A stretch of DNA of 64,000 nt from Streptomyces sp. QL37 (GTDB lineage Bacteria > Actinomycetota > Actinomycetes > Streptomycetales > Streptomycetaceae), in the NCBI RefSeq assembly GCF_002941025.1, contig NZ_PTJS01000001.1:6958605-7022604 (forward strand), read 5' to 3'. The position numbers and the translations under genes are program-made. Under the pieces are notes generated by a model. That model searched no databases, had not been told where the DNA came from, and saw only the letters and a program-made list of their open reading frames with translations. Shown here one piece after another: positions 35,732-44,936 of the stretch (position 1 is the stretch's first letter; each line of letters opens with the position of its first letter).

Positions 35732-36634
35732 ATGGCGCTGACCAGCGATCCACCCATCGACCCTGAGCCCGGGACAGACCCCGTCGAAGAGCCGGCCGCC
35801 CACGACTACGCGGCCCTGAAAGTCGTCCCCCTGCGCCACCCCTGGCGCTGGGTGGCCGTCGTGGCCACGGTCGTGCTGCTCGCCCAGTTCCTCAACGGGC
35901 TGGTCACCAACCCCGGCTGGGAGTGGGACGTCTTCGCCCGGTTCATCACCGCCGAGGCCATCCTGCACGCCGTCTGGGTCACCATCCAGCTGACCTTCTA
36001 CGGCACGGTGATCGGCTTCGCGCTCGGCATCGTGCTGGCCTTCATGCGGCTGTCCGCCAGCCCGTTCCTCAGAGGGGTCTCGTACGCCTACATCTGGGCG
36101 TTCCGCTCGATCCCGCTCATCGTGCAGCTGCTGTTCTGGTTCAACCTCGCCTACCTCTACAAGGAACTCGAATTCGGCATCCCGTTCGGGCCCGGATTCG
36201 TCTCCTTCGACACGATGAACCTCGTCGGCGCGATGAGCGCCGCCGTCCTCGGGCTCGCTCTGCACCAGGCGGCCTATGCGGCGGAGATCGTCCGTGGCGG
36301 CGTACTGGCCGTGGACAGCGGCCAGTTGGAAGCCGCCGCCGCACTCGGGATCCCACGGCTGCGGCAGCTGCGGCGCATCGTGCTGCCGCAGGCGATGCGC
36401 TCCATCCTGCCGAACGCCGCCAACGAGATCATCTCCCTCTTCAAGGGCACCTCGATCGTCTCCGTGATGGCGATCGGCGAACTCTTCTACCAGGTCCAGG
36501 TCGTCTACGGCCGCAACGGCCGGGTCGTTCCCCTGCTCATGGTCGCGACGGCCTGGTACATCCTCCTGACCACCGTGCTCTCCGTCCTCCAGCACTACGT
36601 CGAACGTCACTACGCCAAGGGGGCCGTGCGATGA
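35732..36634 (+). CDS. ABC transporter permease, amino acid type (2)
   Basis: A 300-residue permease homologous to the one at 32979: [15 protein letters not shown] and the EAA loop [25 protein letters not shown] are nearly the same. The two permeases likely form a heterodimer. The N-terminal 30 residues are acidic and Pro-rich. ATG 35732 lies in CACCATGG with AAGGAA just upstream. The stop overlaps the ATPase start (ATGA). Confidence 0.92.
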   Translation: MALTSDPPIDPEPGTDPVEEPAAHDYAALKVVPLRHPWRWVAVVATVVLLAQFLNGLVTNPGWEWDVFARFITAEAILHAVWVTIQLTFYGTVIGFALGIVLAFMRLSASPFLRGVSYAYIWAFRSIPLIVQLLFWFNLAYLYKELEFGIPFGPGFVSFDTMNLVGAMSAAVLGLALHQAAYAAEIVRGGVLAVDSGQLEAAAALGIPRLRQLRRIVLPQAMRSILPNAANEIISLFKGTSIVSVMAIGELFYQVQVVYGRNGRVVPLLMVATAWYILLTTVLSVLQHYVERHYAKGAVR

Positions 36635-37422
36635 GCGCACCCACAGAAGAAGTCACCGGACCCGACCCCATGGTCGAGATCCGGTCGGTCCACAAGAGCT
36701 TCGGCTCGCTCGAGGTGCTGCGCGGCATCGACCTGTCCGTACGCGCGGGCGAGGTGACCGTGGTCCTCGGCCCCTCGGGGTCGGGGAAGTCCACCCTGCT
36801 GCGCACCATCAACCACCTGGAGAAGGTCGACCAGGGCTGGATCAGCGTGGACGGCACCCTCGTCGGCTACCGGAGGTCCGGCAACAAGCTGTACGAGCTG
36901 CGCGAGCGCGAGGTCCTGCGGCAGCGCACCCGGATCGGCTTCGTCTTCCAGAACTTCAACCTCTTCCCGCACCTCACCGTCCTCGAGAACGTCATCGAGG
37001 CCCCCGTCGCCGCGCTCGGCCGCCCACGCAAGGACGCCGTCGCCGCTGCCGAGAAGCTGCTGGCCCGGGTCGGGCTCGCCGACAAGGCCGGCACCTACCC
37101 CAAACAGCTCTCCGGCGGCCAGCAGCAGCGCGTCGCGATCGCCCGCGCCCTGGCCCTGGAGCCGAAACTGCTGCTCTTCGACGAGCCGACCTCGGCACTG
37201 GACCCCGAGCTCGTCGGTGAGGTCCTCGACGTCATCAAGGACCTGGCCCACGGAGGCACCACGATGATCGTCGTCACGCACGAGATCGGCTTCGCCCGCG
37301 AGGTCGCCGACACCGTCGTCTTCATGGACGAGGGACGGATCGTCGAACAGGGCCCGCCCGCCGACGTACTCGACCGACCGGCCCGGGAGCGCACCCGAGC
37401 CTTCCTCTCCAAGGTCCTCTGA
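36631..37422 (+). CDS. ABC transporter ATP-binding protein, amino acid type
   Basis: A 263-residue ATPase of the polar amino acid family. Walker A is GPSGSGKST (47-55), the Q-loop is [14 protein letters not shown], the signature is LSGGQQQR, and Walker B is [14 protein letters not shown] with VTHEIGFA as the H-loop. It is the only ATPase in the cluster and must serve both permeases. It is translationally coupled to permease 2, and the second binding protein follows. Confidence 0.96.
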   Translation: MSAPTEEVTGPDPMVEIRSVHKSFGSLEVLRGIDLSVRAGEVTVVLGPSGSGKSTLLRTINHLEKVDQGWISVDGTLVGYRRSGNKLYELREREVLRQRTRIGFVFQNFNLFPHLTVLENVIEAPVAALGRPRKDAVAAAEKLLARVGLADKAGTYPKQLSGGQQQRVAIARALALEPKLLLFDEPTSALDPELVGEVLDVIKDLAHGGTTMIVVTHEIGFAREVADTVVFMDEGRIVEQGPPADVLDRPARERTRAFLSKVL

Positions 37423-37488
37423 CCCATGTCCCCACACCCGCCCCCGCAACCGTTCCCGCAACCGTCCTCGCAACCAAGGAGCAACCAC

Positions 37489-38463
37489 GTGTCCGTCCGC
37501 CGCACCCTCCCCGCCGTCCTCGCCACGCTCACCGCCGCCGGGCTGCTCACCGCGTGCGGCGGCACGGACGCCGCCGAGGACGTGATCAGCGCCAAGGGGC
37601 AGAAGGACACCGGCATCAACATCGGCCCCGACCAGAAGCGGATCAGGGGCAAGAAGGTGGACGCCGTCGCCGCCAAGGTGCCGGCCGCGATCCGCGAGCG
37701 CGGCACGCTGAGAATCGGCGGCAGCGCCGACAGTTCGCCACCACTCGGCTTCTACGCGACCGACGACAAGACCCGGATCGGCGCTGACATCGACCTGGCG
37801 ACGCTGCTCGCCGACACGCTCGGCCTGAAGCCGGTGTTCGAGCAGGTCTCCTGGGAGAACCTCTTCGTCGGCCTCGACAGCTCCAAGTTCGACGCGGTCC
37901 TCTCCAACGTCACCGTGACCGAGGAGCGCAAGGAGAAGTACGACTTCGCCACCTACCGGCTCGACAACATCGCGTTCGAGGCGAAGAAGGGCTCCGGCTG
38001 GAAGGTGAACGGCCCCGCCGACGTCGCGGGGAAGACCATCGCCGTCTCCTCCGGCACCAACCAGGAGAAGATCCTCGTCGAGTGGAGCGAGGAGAACGTC
38101 AAGGCCGGCCGGAAGCCGGTGGAGATCAAGTACTTCCAGAACATCACCGACTACTACATCGCCCTCCAGTCGGGCCGCATCGACGCCTACTTCGGCCCGA
38201 GCCCCTCGGCCAACTACCACGTCGCGTCGGCCGGCCAGTCCGAGGTCGTCGGCACGCTCTCCGGCGGGGGCGAGGCCGTCCAGGGGAAGATCGCCGCCAC
38301 CACGAAGAAGGACAGCGGCCTGGTCGAGGCGTACGGCGCCGCGATCGACCACATCATCCAGGACGGCTCGTACGCGAAGGTGCTGAAGCGCTGGGGCCTG
38401 ACCAACGAGGCCGTCGAGAAGTCGGAGATCAACCCGCCCGGCCTCCCCAAGACCGAGAACTGA
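37489..38463 (+). CDS. ABC transporter solute-binding lipoprotein (2)
   Basis: A 324-residue SBP family 3 protein. Start GTG 37489 has AAGGAG at 37476-37481 and gives a normal signal peptide with lipobox LTAC (Cys23); the longer frame from 37426 adds a Pro/Gln-rich piece with no ribosome site. GTLRIGGSADSSPPLGFYA, FVGLDSSKFDAVLSNVTVTEER and QSGRIDAYFGPSPSANYH are the ligand-binding segments. It differs clearly from the divergent binding protein at 31588, so the transporter may accept two classes of substrate, as in Bacillus TcyJ/TcyK. Confidence 0.92.
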   Translation: MSVRRTLPAVLATLTAAGLLTACGGTDAAEDVISAKGQKDTGINIGPDQKRIRGKKVDAVAAKVPAAIRERGTLRIGGSADSSPPLGFYATDDKTRIGADIDLATLLADTLGLKPVFEQVSWENLFVGLDSSKFDAVLSNVTVTEERKEKYDFATYRLDNIAFEAKKGSGWKVNGPADVAGKTIAVSSGTNQEKILVEWSEENVKAGRKPVEIKYFQNITDYYIALQSGRIDAYFGPSPSANYHVASAGQSEVVGTLSGGGEAVQGKIAATTKKDSGLVEAYGAAIDHIIQDGSYAKVLKRWGLTNEAVEKSEINPPGLPKTEN

Positions 38464-38477
38464 CCCGAGAGGTCCCC

Positions 38478-39557
38478 ATGTCCGCCACCAGGCCACTCCA
38501 CCTCGCCGCCGAGATCGGAGGCCCCCCGCGCTACGCCGCCGATTCCCACGTCACGCTCGCACGCCTCGCCGAAGGGGGAGCGCTCGACTACGTCACCCTG
38601 AGCGACTCCTTCGGCCGCCCGGGGCCCGACGCGCTCGCCGTACTGTCCCGCGTCGCCCCTGCCACCACGCGGATCGGTCTCGTACCGACCGTCACCACCA
38701 CCCACACCGAGCCCTTCCACGTCTCGTCCGCCGTCGCCACCCTCGACTGGGTCAGCAAGGGCCGGGCCGGCTGGCAGGCCGACGTGTCGACGACCGAGGC
38801 CGAGGCCCGGCTGTTCGGCCGTCGGTCCGCCGCACCCGCCGGCGCCCTGTGGCAGGAGGCGGGGGAGGTCGCCGACGTCGGTGCCCTGCTGTGGGACAGC
38901 TGGGAGGACGACGCGGAGATCCGGGACGTCGCCACCGGCCGTTTCATCGACCGGGACAAGCTGCACTACGTCGACTTCGAGGGCAGCACCTTCTCCGTCC
39001 GGGGCCCGGCCATCGTGCCCCGGCCGCCGCAGGGCCGGCCCGTCACCGTCGTCGACGGCACGAGCGGCCCCGCCCGGGAGACCGCCGCGCGGTACGCCGA
39101 CGTCGTCCACGTACGGGCCACCTCGCCCGAACAGGCGGCCGCGCTCCGCGACGACCTGCGCCGGAGTGCCGCGGCCCACGGCCGGGACCCCGACGGCCTG
39201 CGGATCCTGGTCGCCCTCACCGTCGACCTCGGAGACGCCGAGAAGACACCCGAACCCGGCCTGGAGAGCGGGCCACAGCTCGCCGGGCGGGGGACCTACT
39301 TCCGGGGCGGCCCGGTCGACCTCGCCGAACTCATCACCCGCTGGCACCGGGGCGGAGCCGTGGACGGCTTCCACCTCACCCCCATCACACCCGAGCGGGA
39401 CCTGGAGAGGATCGTCAACGGCACGGTGGCCCTGCTCCAGCACCGCAGCCTGTTCCGCACCTTCTACCCGGGCGGCACACTCCGCGAGCACCTCGGCCTC
39501 GGCCGGCCCGCCAACCGTCACACGCTCGCGAGGACCTCAGGGGGCCATTCGTCATGA
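38478..39557 (+). CDS. LLM-class flavin-dependent monooxygenase
   Basis: A 359-residue luciferase-like oxidoreductase. The TIM-barrel pattern is visible (ALDYVTLSDSFGRPGPDAL, TRIGLVPTVTTTHTEPFHVSSAVATLDWVSKGRAGW; residues 35-100). This class uses reduced FMN from a partner reductase to cleave C-S or C-N bonds. ATG 38478 follows GAGAGG. The next gene overlaps by ATGA and is a second enzyme of the same superfamily. Substrate unknown; organosulfur is inferred from context. Confidence 0.85.
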   Translation: MSATRPLHLAAEIGGPPRYAADSHVTLARLAEGGALDYVTLSDSFGRPGPDALAVLSRVAPATTRIGLVPTVTTTHTEPFHVSSAVATLDWVSKGRAGWQADVSTTEAEARLFGRRSAAPAGALWQEAGEVADVGALLWDSWEDDAEIRDVATGRFIDRDKLHYVDFEGSTFSVRGPAIVPRPPQGRPVTVVDGTSGPARETAARYADVVHVRATSPEQAAALRDDLRRSAAAHGRDPDGLRILVALTVDLGDAEKTPEPGLESGPQLAGRGTYFRGGPVDLAELITRWHRGGAVDGFHLTPITPERDLERIVNGTVALLQHRSLFRTFYPGGTLREHLGLGRPANRHTLARTSGGHSS

Positions 39558-40843
39558 AACAGATGCACCTCGCCGCCCACTTCCCCGGCGTCAACAGCAC
39601 CACCGTGTGGACCGATCCGCGCTCCCGGAGCCAGATCGACTTCGCCTCGTTCGAGCACCTGGCGAGAACCGCGGAGCGCGGGAAGTTCGACTTCTTCTTC
39701 CTCGCGGAAGGTCTGCGGCTGCGCGAGCACAACGGCCGCATCCACGACCTGGACGTGGTCGGCCGCCCCGAGTCCCTCACCGTCCTGAACGCCCTGGCAG
39801 CCGTCACCGAACGCCTGGGGCTCGCCGCCACGGTCAACGCCACCTTCAACGAACCGTACGAACTCGCCCGGCGCCTCGCCACGCTCGACCACCTCAGTGA
39901 GGGGCGCGCCGCATGGAACGTGGTGACCTCGTCCGACGCCTTCACCGGCGAGAACTTCCGCCGGGGCGGCTATCTCGACCGGGCCGACCGATACACCCGT
40001 GCGGCCGAATTCGTGGCCACAGCCCGGGAGTTGTGGGACTCCTGGACGCCGGACGGTGACTCGCGGCCGTTCGCGCACTCGGGGCAGCACTTCCAGATCT
40101 CCGGGGAGTTCACCGTCCCCCGCTCCCCGCAGGGGCACCCGGTCGTCATCCAGGCCGGGGACTCCGACGAGGGCCGGGAGTTCGCCGCGTCCGCCGCCGA
40201 CGTCATCTTCACCCGGCACGGCACCCTGGAGGCCGGCCGGCGGTTCTACGCCGACGTCAAGGCGCGCCTCGCGAAATACGGCAGGCAGCCCGGTGACCTG
40301 AAGATCATGCCCGGGGTCACCGTCGTCCTGGGTGACACCGACGCGGAGGCCCAGCAGAACGCCGCCGAGATCCGCCATCAGCAGGTGTCGCCGCAGAACG
40401 CGATCCTCGCCCTCGAACAGATCTGGGGCCGCGACCTCTCCTCGTACGACCCCGACGGGCCCCTCCCCGACATCGACCCGGACCCCCGGTCGGACCTGGT
40501 CCAGGGCAGGGTCCGGGTCGCTGATCCGCTGGCCGCGGCCGCGCGGTGGCGGGAGCTCTCCGAGGCCAAGGGGCTGTCCATCCGCCAGACGGCCATCGAG
40601 GCCACCGCCCGGCAGTCCTTCATCGGTTCCCCCGCGACGGTCGCCGCCGAACTGGAGGAGTTCGTCACCACCGACGCGGCCGACGGCTTCATCCTCGTAC
40701 CGCATCTCACCCCGGGCGGCCTCGACGGCTTCGTCGACCAGGTCGTCCCGCTCCTCCAGGAGCGCGGGGCCTTCCGCACCGAATACAGCGGCTCCACGCT
40801 GAGGTCGCACCTCGGCCTGGCCCGGCCCGTATGGAAAAGTTGA
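39554..40843 (+). CDS. NtaA/SnaA/DszA-family FMN monooxygenase
   Basis: A 429-residue monooxygenase of the NtaA/DszA group. Diagnostic segments are FDFFFLAEGLRLRE, ATVNATFNEPYELARRLATLDHLSEGRAAWNVVTS (residues about 90-124), FRRGGYLDRADRY and HPVVIQAGDSDEGREFAA. Family members oxidise nitrilotriacetate, dibenzothiophene sulfone, or, in Bacillus CmoJ, S-alkyl cysteine derivatives. It is coupled to the previous LLM gene. A flavin reductase is not encoded nearby, so one must come from elsewhere or from the FAD protein. Confidence 0.9.
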   Translation: MKQMHLAAHFPGVNSTTVWTDPRSRSQIDFASFEHLARTAERGKFDFFFLAEGLRLREHNGRIHDLDVVGRPESLTVLNALAAVTERLGLAATVNATFNEPYELARRLATLDHLSEGRAAWNVVTSSDAFTGENFRRGGYLDRADRYTRAAEFVATARELWDSWTPDGDSRPFAHSGQHFQISGEFTVPRSPQGHPVVIQAGDSDEGREFAASAADVIFTRHGTLEAGRRFYADVKARLAKYGRQPGDLKIMPGVTVVLGDTDAEAQQNAAEIRHQQVSPQNAILALEQIWGRDLSSYDPDGPLPDIDPDPRSDLVQGRVRVADPLAAAARWRELSEAKGLSIRQTAIEATARQSFIGSPATVAAELEEFVTTDAADGFILVPHLTPGGLDGFVDQVVPLLQERGAFRTEYSGSTLRSHLGLARPVWKS

Positions 40844-40847
40844 CCGC

Positions 40848-41654
40848 ATGAGCACGGACGCACAGCAGGACAGCGAGGAGTTCCACGCCTGGCAGCGCTG
40901 GCACGAGCGGCGCATCGTCGCCGTGGCCGCGCCGCACGGCCCGCTCTCCCTCACCGGCACCCACTGGCTCGCCGACCACCCGGAGGGTCGAATTCCGGCC
41001 GTGCCGGGCCAGTGGCGCGAGGAGGGCGGCGAGGTGGTGCTCACCGCCACCCCCGAGGACGGGCTGACCGTCGACGCGAAGCCGCTGTCCGGCGAGATCC
41101 GCCTCGGTGCCGACCGGGGACCCATCGACACCTCCCGGGTGGCACAGGGCGAGCGCCGCCTGGTCGTGCTGAGCCGCGAAGGCCTCTGGGCCGTACGGGA
41201 CTTCGACCCCCAGTCCCCGGCCAGGCACGCCTTCCGGAGCATCGACGCCACCCCGTACGACCCGAAGTGGTCGCTGAACGGCACCTTCCGGCCGTACGAC
41301 TCCGACCGGACCGTCCGCGTCGAGAACGCCGACGGGCGCCGGCGGGGGCTGGGGCTCGCGGGCGAGATCACCTTCACCCTGGACGGTGCCGAGCACACCC
41401 TCCAGGCGGCGGTCGAGCCCGACGGTTCGCTGTGGGCCGTCTTCGCCGACACCACCAGCGGGAACGGCAGCTACCGCTTCCGCTTCCTGAGGCCCCCGGC
41501 TCCCGACGCGGAGGGCCGGGTGCGCGTCGACTTCAACCGCACCCTGCTGCCGCCGTGCGCCTTCGCCGACCACTTCATCTGCCCCTTCCCGCCGCCGGGC
41601 AACACCCTCACGGTGGCGGTCCCCGCGGGGGAGCGGAACCGGATCGACGGCTGA
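40848..41654 (+). CDS. DUF1684 family protein
   Basis: A 268-residue soluble protein. The C-terminal block DFNRTLLPPCAFADHFICPFPPPGN is the hallmark of DUF1684, a family of unknown function often found with oxidoreductases. The N-terminal half has HERRIVAVAAPHGPLSLTGTHWL. It starts four bases after the monooxygenase stop and is the last gene before a strong terminator, so it belongs to the cluster. Confidence 0.85.
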   Translation: MSTDAQQDSEEFHAWQRWHERRIVAVAAPHGPLSLTGTHWLADHPEGRIPAVPGQWREEGGEVVLTATPEDGLTVDAKPLSGEIRLGADRGPIDTSRVAQGERRLVVLSREGLWAVRDFDPQSPARHAFRSIDATPYDPKWSLNGTFRPYDSDRTVRVENADGRRRGLGLAGEITFTLDGAEHTLQAAVEPDGSLWAVFADTTSGNGSYRFRFLRPPAPDAEGRVRVDFNRTLLPPCAFADHFICPFPPPGNTLTVAVPAGERNRIDG

Positions 41655-41697
41655 GCCGTCCCACCCCGGACGCAGGGCGGCGGCGGCCCCGTCAGCC

Positions 41698-41738
41698 CGG
41701 CGAGCCCCGGCGGCCCCATGGGCCGCCGGGGCTCGCCG
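41698..41738 (+). terminator. Terminator ending the organosulfur operon
   Basis: A 19-bp perfect stem (41698-41716 with 41720-41738) closes a 3-base loop, 44 bp after the DUF1684 stop. Confidence 0.85.
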
Positions 41739-41777
41739 CCGTACCCGGGTACGGCCGAAAAGGCGCCCTTGCGCGGC

Positions 41778-41820
41778 CTCCTGACGCCCCCTGATACTCC
41801 CGAGCAGCGCCTGTCAGGAG
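41778..41820 (+). promoter_or_regulatory. Inverted repeat upstream of the streptogrisin B-like gene
   Basis: CTCCTGAC at 41778-41785 pairs with GTCAGGAG at 41813-41820 across 27 bp. It lies 117 bp before the protease start and could be an operator or part of the promoter region; protease genes in Streptomyces are developmentally controlled. Confidence 0.35.
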
Positions 41821-41936
41821 TACGACACATCCGGAATTCGAACGATTTTCGGAGCATGGTCGTGCTCCATGACCGCGCCTCACGGGTCCGGCCACCCCAC
41901 AGGCGGGCCCCCGACTCCCCTCGGGAGGAATGAAAA

Positions 41937-42842
41937 GTGAGGATCAAGCGCACCACCAACCCCCGCAGCGGCAGCACCGCGAGACGAACCCGGATCACGG
42001 CCGTCGCAGCCGGCCTCGTGGCCGTCGCCGCACTCGCCGTCCCGGCGGCCAACGCCGACCAGGCCGGAACCTACGGCGCCGACCAGCTCAGAGCGGCCGG
42101 AGCGGCCGTGCTCGAAGCCGACGTCGCAGGCACCGCCTGGAACGTCGACCCGGCGACCGGACGGGTCGTCGTCACCGTGGACAGCACCGTCTCGCAGACG
42201 GAGATCAACCGGATCAAGGAGTCCGCCGGCGCCAACGCGGGCGCCCTGCGCATCGAACACACCCCCGGCAGGTTCAGCAAGCTGATCTCGGGCGGCGACG
42301 CGATCTACGCCTCCAGCTGGCGCTGTTCCCTCGGCTTCAACGTCCGCAGCGGCAGTACCTACTACTTCCTGACGGCAGGTCACTGCACCGACGGCGCCGG
42401 GACCTGGTGGTCCGACTCGGCCCACACCACGGTCCTCGGCACGACCACGGGATCGAGCTTCCCGACCAACGACTACGGCATCGTCCGTTACACCAACACC
42501 TCGGTCACCAAGTCCGGCACCGTCGGCAGCCAGGACATCACCAGCGCGGCCAACGCCACCGTCGGCATGTCCGTCACCCGGCGGGGCTCCACGACCGGCA
42601 TCCACAGCGGCATCGTCACCGGACTCAACGCCACGGTCAACTACGGCAGCGGCGACATCGTCTACGGAATGATCCGCACCAATGTGTGCGCCGAACCCGG
42701 TGACTCCGGCGGCCCCCTCTACTCGGGCACCCGGGCGATCGGTCTCACCTCCGGCGGCAGCGGCAACTGCAGCTCCGGCGGGACGACCTTCTTCCAGCCG
42801 GTCACCGAAGCGCTCAGCGCGTACGGCGTCAGCGTGTTCTGA
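41937..42842 (+). CDS. sprB: Streptogrisin B-like S1 serine protease
   Basis: A 301-residue secreted prepro-protease of the alpha-lytic/streptogrisin group. A signal peptide (to about Ala40) and a short pro-region precede the mature enzyme, which I place at Ile117 ([18 protein letters not shown]), giving 185 residues, the length of S. griseus protease B. The triad is His in TAGHC, Asp in NDYGIVRY and Ser in GDSGGPL. The pro-region acts as a folding chaperone in this family. GTG 41937 follows GGAGGA at 41924-41929. Confidence 0.95.
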   Translation: MRIKRTTNPRSGSTARRTRITAVAAGLVAVAALAVPAANADQAGTYGADQLRAAGAAVLEADVAGTAWNVDPATGRVVVTVDSTVSQTEINRIKESAGANAGALRIEHTPGRFSKLISGGDAIYASSWRCSLGFNVRSGSTYYFLTAGHCTDGAGTWWSDSAHTTVLGTTTGSSFPTNDYGIVRYTNTSVTKSGTVGSQDITSAANATVGMSVTRRGSTTGIHSGIVTGLNATVNYGSGDIVYGMIRTNVCAEPGDSGGPLYSGTRAIGLTSGGSGNCSSGGTTFFQPVTEALSAYGVSVF

Positions 42843-42869
42843 CCCGGCCGGGCACCGCCGCACTCCCGT

Positions 42870-42898
42870 GAGCCCCCGCCGATCCCCGGCGGGGGCTC
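42870..42898 (+). terminator. Terminator after the streptogrisin B-like gene
   Basis: A 12-bp stem (42870-42881 with 42887-42898) and a 5-base loop, 27 bp after the stop. Confidence 0.75.
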
Positions 42899-43028
42899 CC
42901 TTTCGGCCCGCGGCTCTTGAGAGGATGTGGGGACGGTCGGTCGCAGAGGCACCACGGGGGGCGGGCGCTGTGCGGTCCGGAGGGATGCCCTCCGGGAGCC
43001 CCCGCAGACACCAGGGGGTTGCAGGTCC

Positions 43029-43508
43029 GTGAAACGCATCGGAGTGACCGGTCACCGTTCCATCCCCCGGGAGGCCCAGGACCACGTCCTGGAGGGCCTG
43101 AGGGCGGCACTGTGCGGACACGAGGGCTCCCTGGAGGCGCTCTCCAGCCTGGCCGTCGGGGCGGACCAGCTCTTCGCCGACCTGGCCCTGGCCCAGGGCG
43201 CGGAGCTGACCGTGGTCATCCCCAGCGGGGACTACGAGGAGGGCTTCGCCGACGAGGCGGACCTCGCGCGCTACCGGACGCTCAAGGCCCGGGCCGCCCG
43301 CGAGATCCGGCTGGACTTCCCGCACTCCACCGACGAGGCCTACTACGCGGCGGGCGCCTGGATCGCCGACCACTGCGACCGGCTGATCGCGGTCTGGGAC
43401 GGCCTGCCCGCACGGGGCCTCGGAGGCACCGGCGACATCGTGACGTACGCCCGCAGCCTCGGAAGGCCCGTCACCGTCATCTGGCGCGACGGCGTGGAGC
43501 GCGGCTGA
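43029..43508 (+). CDS. SLOG-domain nucleotide-sensor protein
   Basis: A 159-residue protein with the SLOG (SMF/DprA-LOG) Rossmann-like layout: VKRIGVTGHRSIP at the start, LSSLAVGADQLFADLAL, ELTVVIPSGDYEEGF, and near the end DRLIAVWDGLPARGLGGTGDIVTYAR, the phosphate-binding G-G-T region. SLOG domains are proposed to bind or process nucleotide signals in conflict systems. GTG 43029 follows CAGG; the frame from 42927 is an unlikely Arg-rich extension. It converges with the SLATT-like gene after 10 bp, a pair that recurs in nucleotide-activated effector systems. Confidence 0.72.
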   Translation: MKRIGVTGHRSIPREAQDHVLEGLRAALCGHEGSLEALSSLAVGADQLFADLALAQGAELTVVIPSGDYEEGFADEADLARYRTLKARAAREIRLDFPHSTDEAYYAAGAWIADHCDRLIAVWDGLPARGLGGTGDIVTYARSLGRPVTVIWRDGVERG

Positions 43509-43518
43509 GCCCGCGCGC

Positions 43519-44448
43519 TCACATCCGGTGCCTGACCAGCCAGTCCGTGTGCTCGGGCGAGACGATCCGCTCGGTCTCGAAGACGGCGGCCGCCCACTGC
43601 CGCTCGGTGAGGGTGGTCTCCATCGCGGCCTGCATGTTCTCCAGGTCGTCCTCGACCAGGGAGTGCGCGGTCACCAGCGGGTGGTGACGGCGCATCTCGT
43701 TCCAGGCGAGACAGGCGGCGGCAGCCGCGGAGAACGTCCCGGTGAGCGCGAACGACCCGGCGCCGCCGAAGGTCCGCAGCACGGCGAGGACCAGCGCCGG
43801 GAGCGTCAGCGCGGCGATGGTGCTGGACCAGACGAGCGCACCGCGCCGCGATACCAGCCTGCGTCTGCGGTACCAGCGCCGCTGCTCGATCAGCCGGTCC
43901 CGGATGTACGTCTCCTTGCGTACGGTGAACGCCTTGCCCCGCAACTCCCGCATGGACGCGGTGATGAGACCACCGCCCGAGTCCGCCATCTCCTCCCTCG
44001 GGTCGTCCCACCCCACCTTCCGCAACTCCTGGAGCCCTTCCTCGAGTCGGCTGGCGAACACTGCCTCGGGGTGCTGGACGGACGTGTCGAACGGGGAGCC
44101 GTGGACCGCGTAGCGCCAGCAGTTGGACTTGATGAACTCCGCTGCGGAGCGGTTGAGTTGCCAGTGCGACTTTGCTTTGCGCCGGGAGCCCAGGTAGGTC
44201 GTGATCAGGACACCGAGGTACGCCAACACCGCGATACCATCGAGGAGTTGGATACGGGAACCGATCCCGGCGTGCCAGGGCAGGGCGGCGGGCACGGTGC
44301 CCAGGACGAGCAGGGCGAGCTGGCCGCGGGTGGTGTTGACCGCCTCACGCTGGCGTGCGATGGCCACGGCGTCGGTGTGGTGGAAGAGTGCGGGCAGATC
44401 AGCGCTCCTGAAGACCATGCTCTGCAGCGGTCCTGGAATCGCCGTCAT
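43519..44448 (-). CDS. DUF4231/SLATT-type membrane protein
   Basis: A 309-residue protein with two pairs of membrane helices: LALLVLGTVPAALPW and LLDGIAVLAYLGVLITTYLG near the N-terminus, and IAALTLPALVLAVL plus FALTGTFSAAAAACLAW near the C-terminus. Between them is a charged helical region (RKETYIRDRLIEQRRWYRRRR). This matches SLATT-domain proteins, SLOG-associated membrane effectors predicted to form pores when a nucleotide signal is made. The ATG complement at 44446-44448 gives MTAIPGPLQSMVF; the longer frame to 44808 overlaps fxsA. It is divergent from fxsA. Confidence 0.72.
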   Translation of the reverse strand: MTAIPGPLQSMVFRSADLPALFHHTDAVAIARQREAVNTTRGQLALLVLGTVPAALPWHAGIGSRIQLLDGIAVLAYLGVLITTYLGSRRKAKSHWQLNRSAAEFIKSNCWRYAVHGSPFDTSVQHPEAVFASRLEEGLQELRKVGWDDPREEMADSGGGLITASMRELRGKAFTVRKETYIRDRLIEQRRWYRRRRLVSRRGALVWSSTIAALTLPALVLAVLRTFGGAGSFALTGTFSAAAAACLAWNEMRRHHPLVTAHSLVEDDLENMQAAMETTLTERQWAAAVFETERIVSPEHTDWLVRHRM

Positions 44449-44592
44449 GATCACCCCTGTATTCGATGTAGTGGTCACCCCGGGCGGTGCGCGAATGGGT
44501 AATGGCCCATTTGGAGTAGTCCTGCAAATCACTCGGGTTACGGCTGTACGAGTCGAGTTGCACACCGGGGCCATGAGAGTAAAGTCGTGCCG

Positions 44593-44638
44593 CCGGACAC
44601 TGCAATGGTGCAGGTGCCGGTGCTGTTTCCGTGTCCGG
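44593..44638 (+). promoter_or_regulatory. Stem-loop in the fxsA leader
   Basis: CCGGACAC at 44593-44600 pairs with GTGTCCGG at 44631-44638, enclosing a second dyad CTGCA-atgg-TGCAG (44600-44613). It ends 12 bases before the fxsA ribosome site. The divergent region 44449-44660 is visibly less GC-rich than its surroundings and must hold the promoters of fxsA and the SLATT gene. Confidence 0.4.
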
Positions 44639-44660
44639 AACGAGCCCATCAAGGACGGCC

Positions 44661-44825
44661 GTGAAGACCTACGAATCCACCCCGAGCTTCGCTGTCGCGA
44701 AGCGTCGTGTGCCGCTTGCGAAGATCGACGCATCCGGCAGTGCAGCAGCTGAGAAGATGGGCCGGGTGCTCGCGACGGCTGGCGGCCGCCCGACACAGAT
44801 CTCGACATTCAACTCCTCGCTGTAA
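44661..44825 (+). CDS. fxsA: FxSxx-COOH RiPP precursor peptide
   Basis: A 54-residue peptide starting VKTYESTPSFAVAKRR and ending THE core-like TFNSSL with the stop directly after, the FxSxx-COOH signature of FxsA precursors. GTG 44661 follows AAGGA at 44651-44655. The radical SAM enzyme begins 111 bp later. In this family the Phe and the Ser two positions on are thought to be joined into a three-residue cyclophane by FxsB. The rest of the peptide is a basic leader with no signal sequence. Confidence is high because all three dedicated partner genes follow. Confidence 0.9.
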   Translation: MKTYESTPSFAVAKRRVPLAKIDASGSAAAEKMGRVLATAGGRPTQISTFNSSL

Positions 44826-44936
44826 GAACAGCAGGGCCGCCGCTGCCGTAAAGCGTTAAGAATTCCACCCGTTCGGCCGACCGGCCACTGTGGCTCGTCG
44901 TCCGGATTCACGGCGCGGCTGGACTAGAGTGGTGGA

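Noticed and set aside
42927..43028. Longer N-terminus for the SLOG protein
   Set aside because: The extra residues are Arg/Gly-rich, and the domain begins exactly at the GTG at 43029.
43519..44808. Longer N-terminus for the SLATT-like protein
   Set aside because: It would run antisense through fxsA and its leader; ATG at 44448 gives a normal start.
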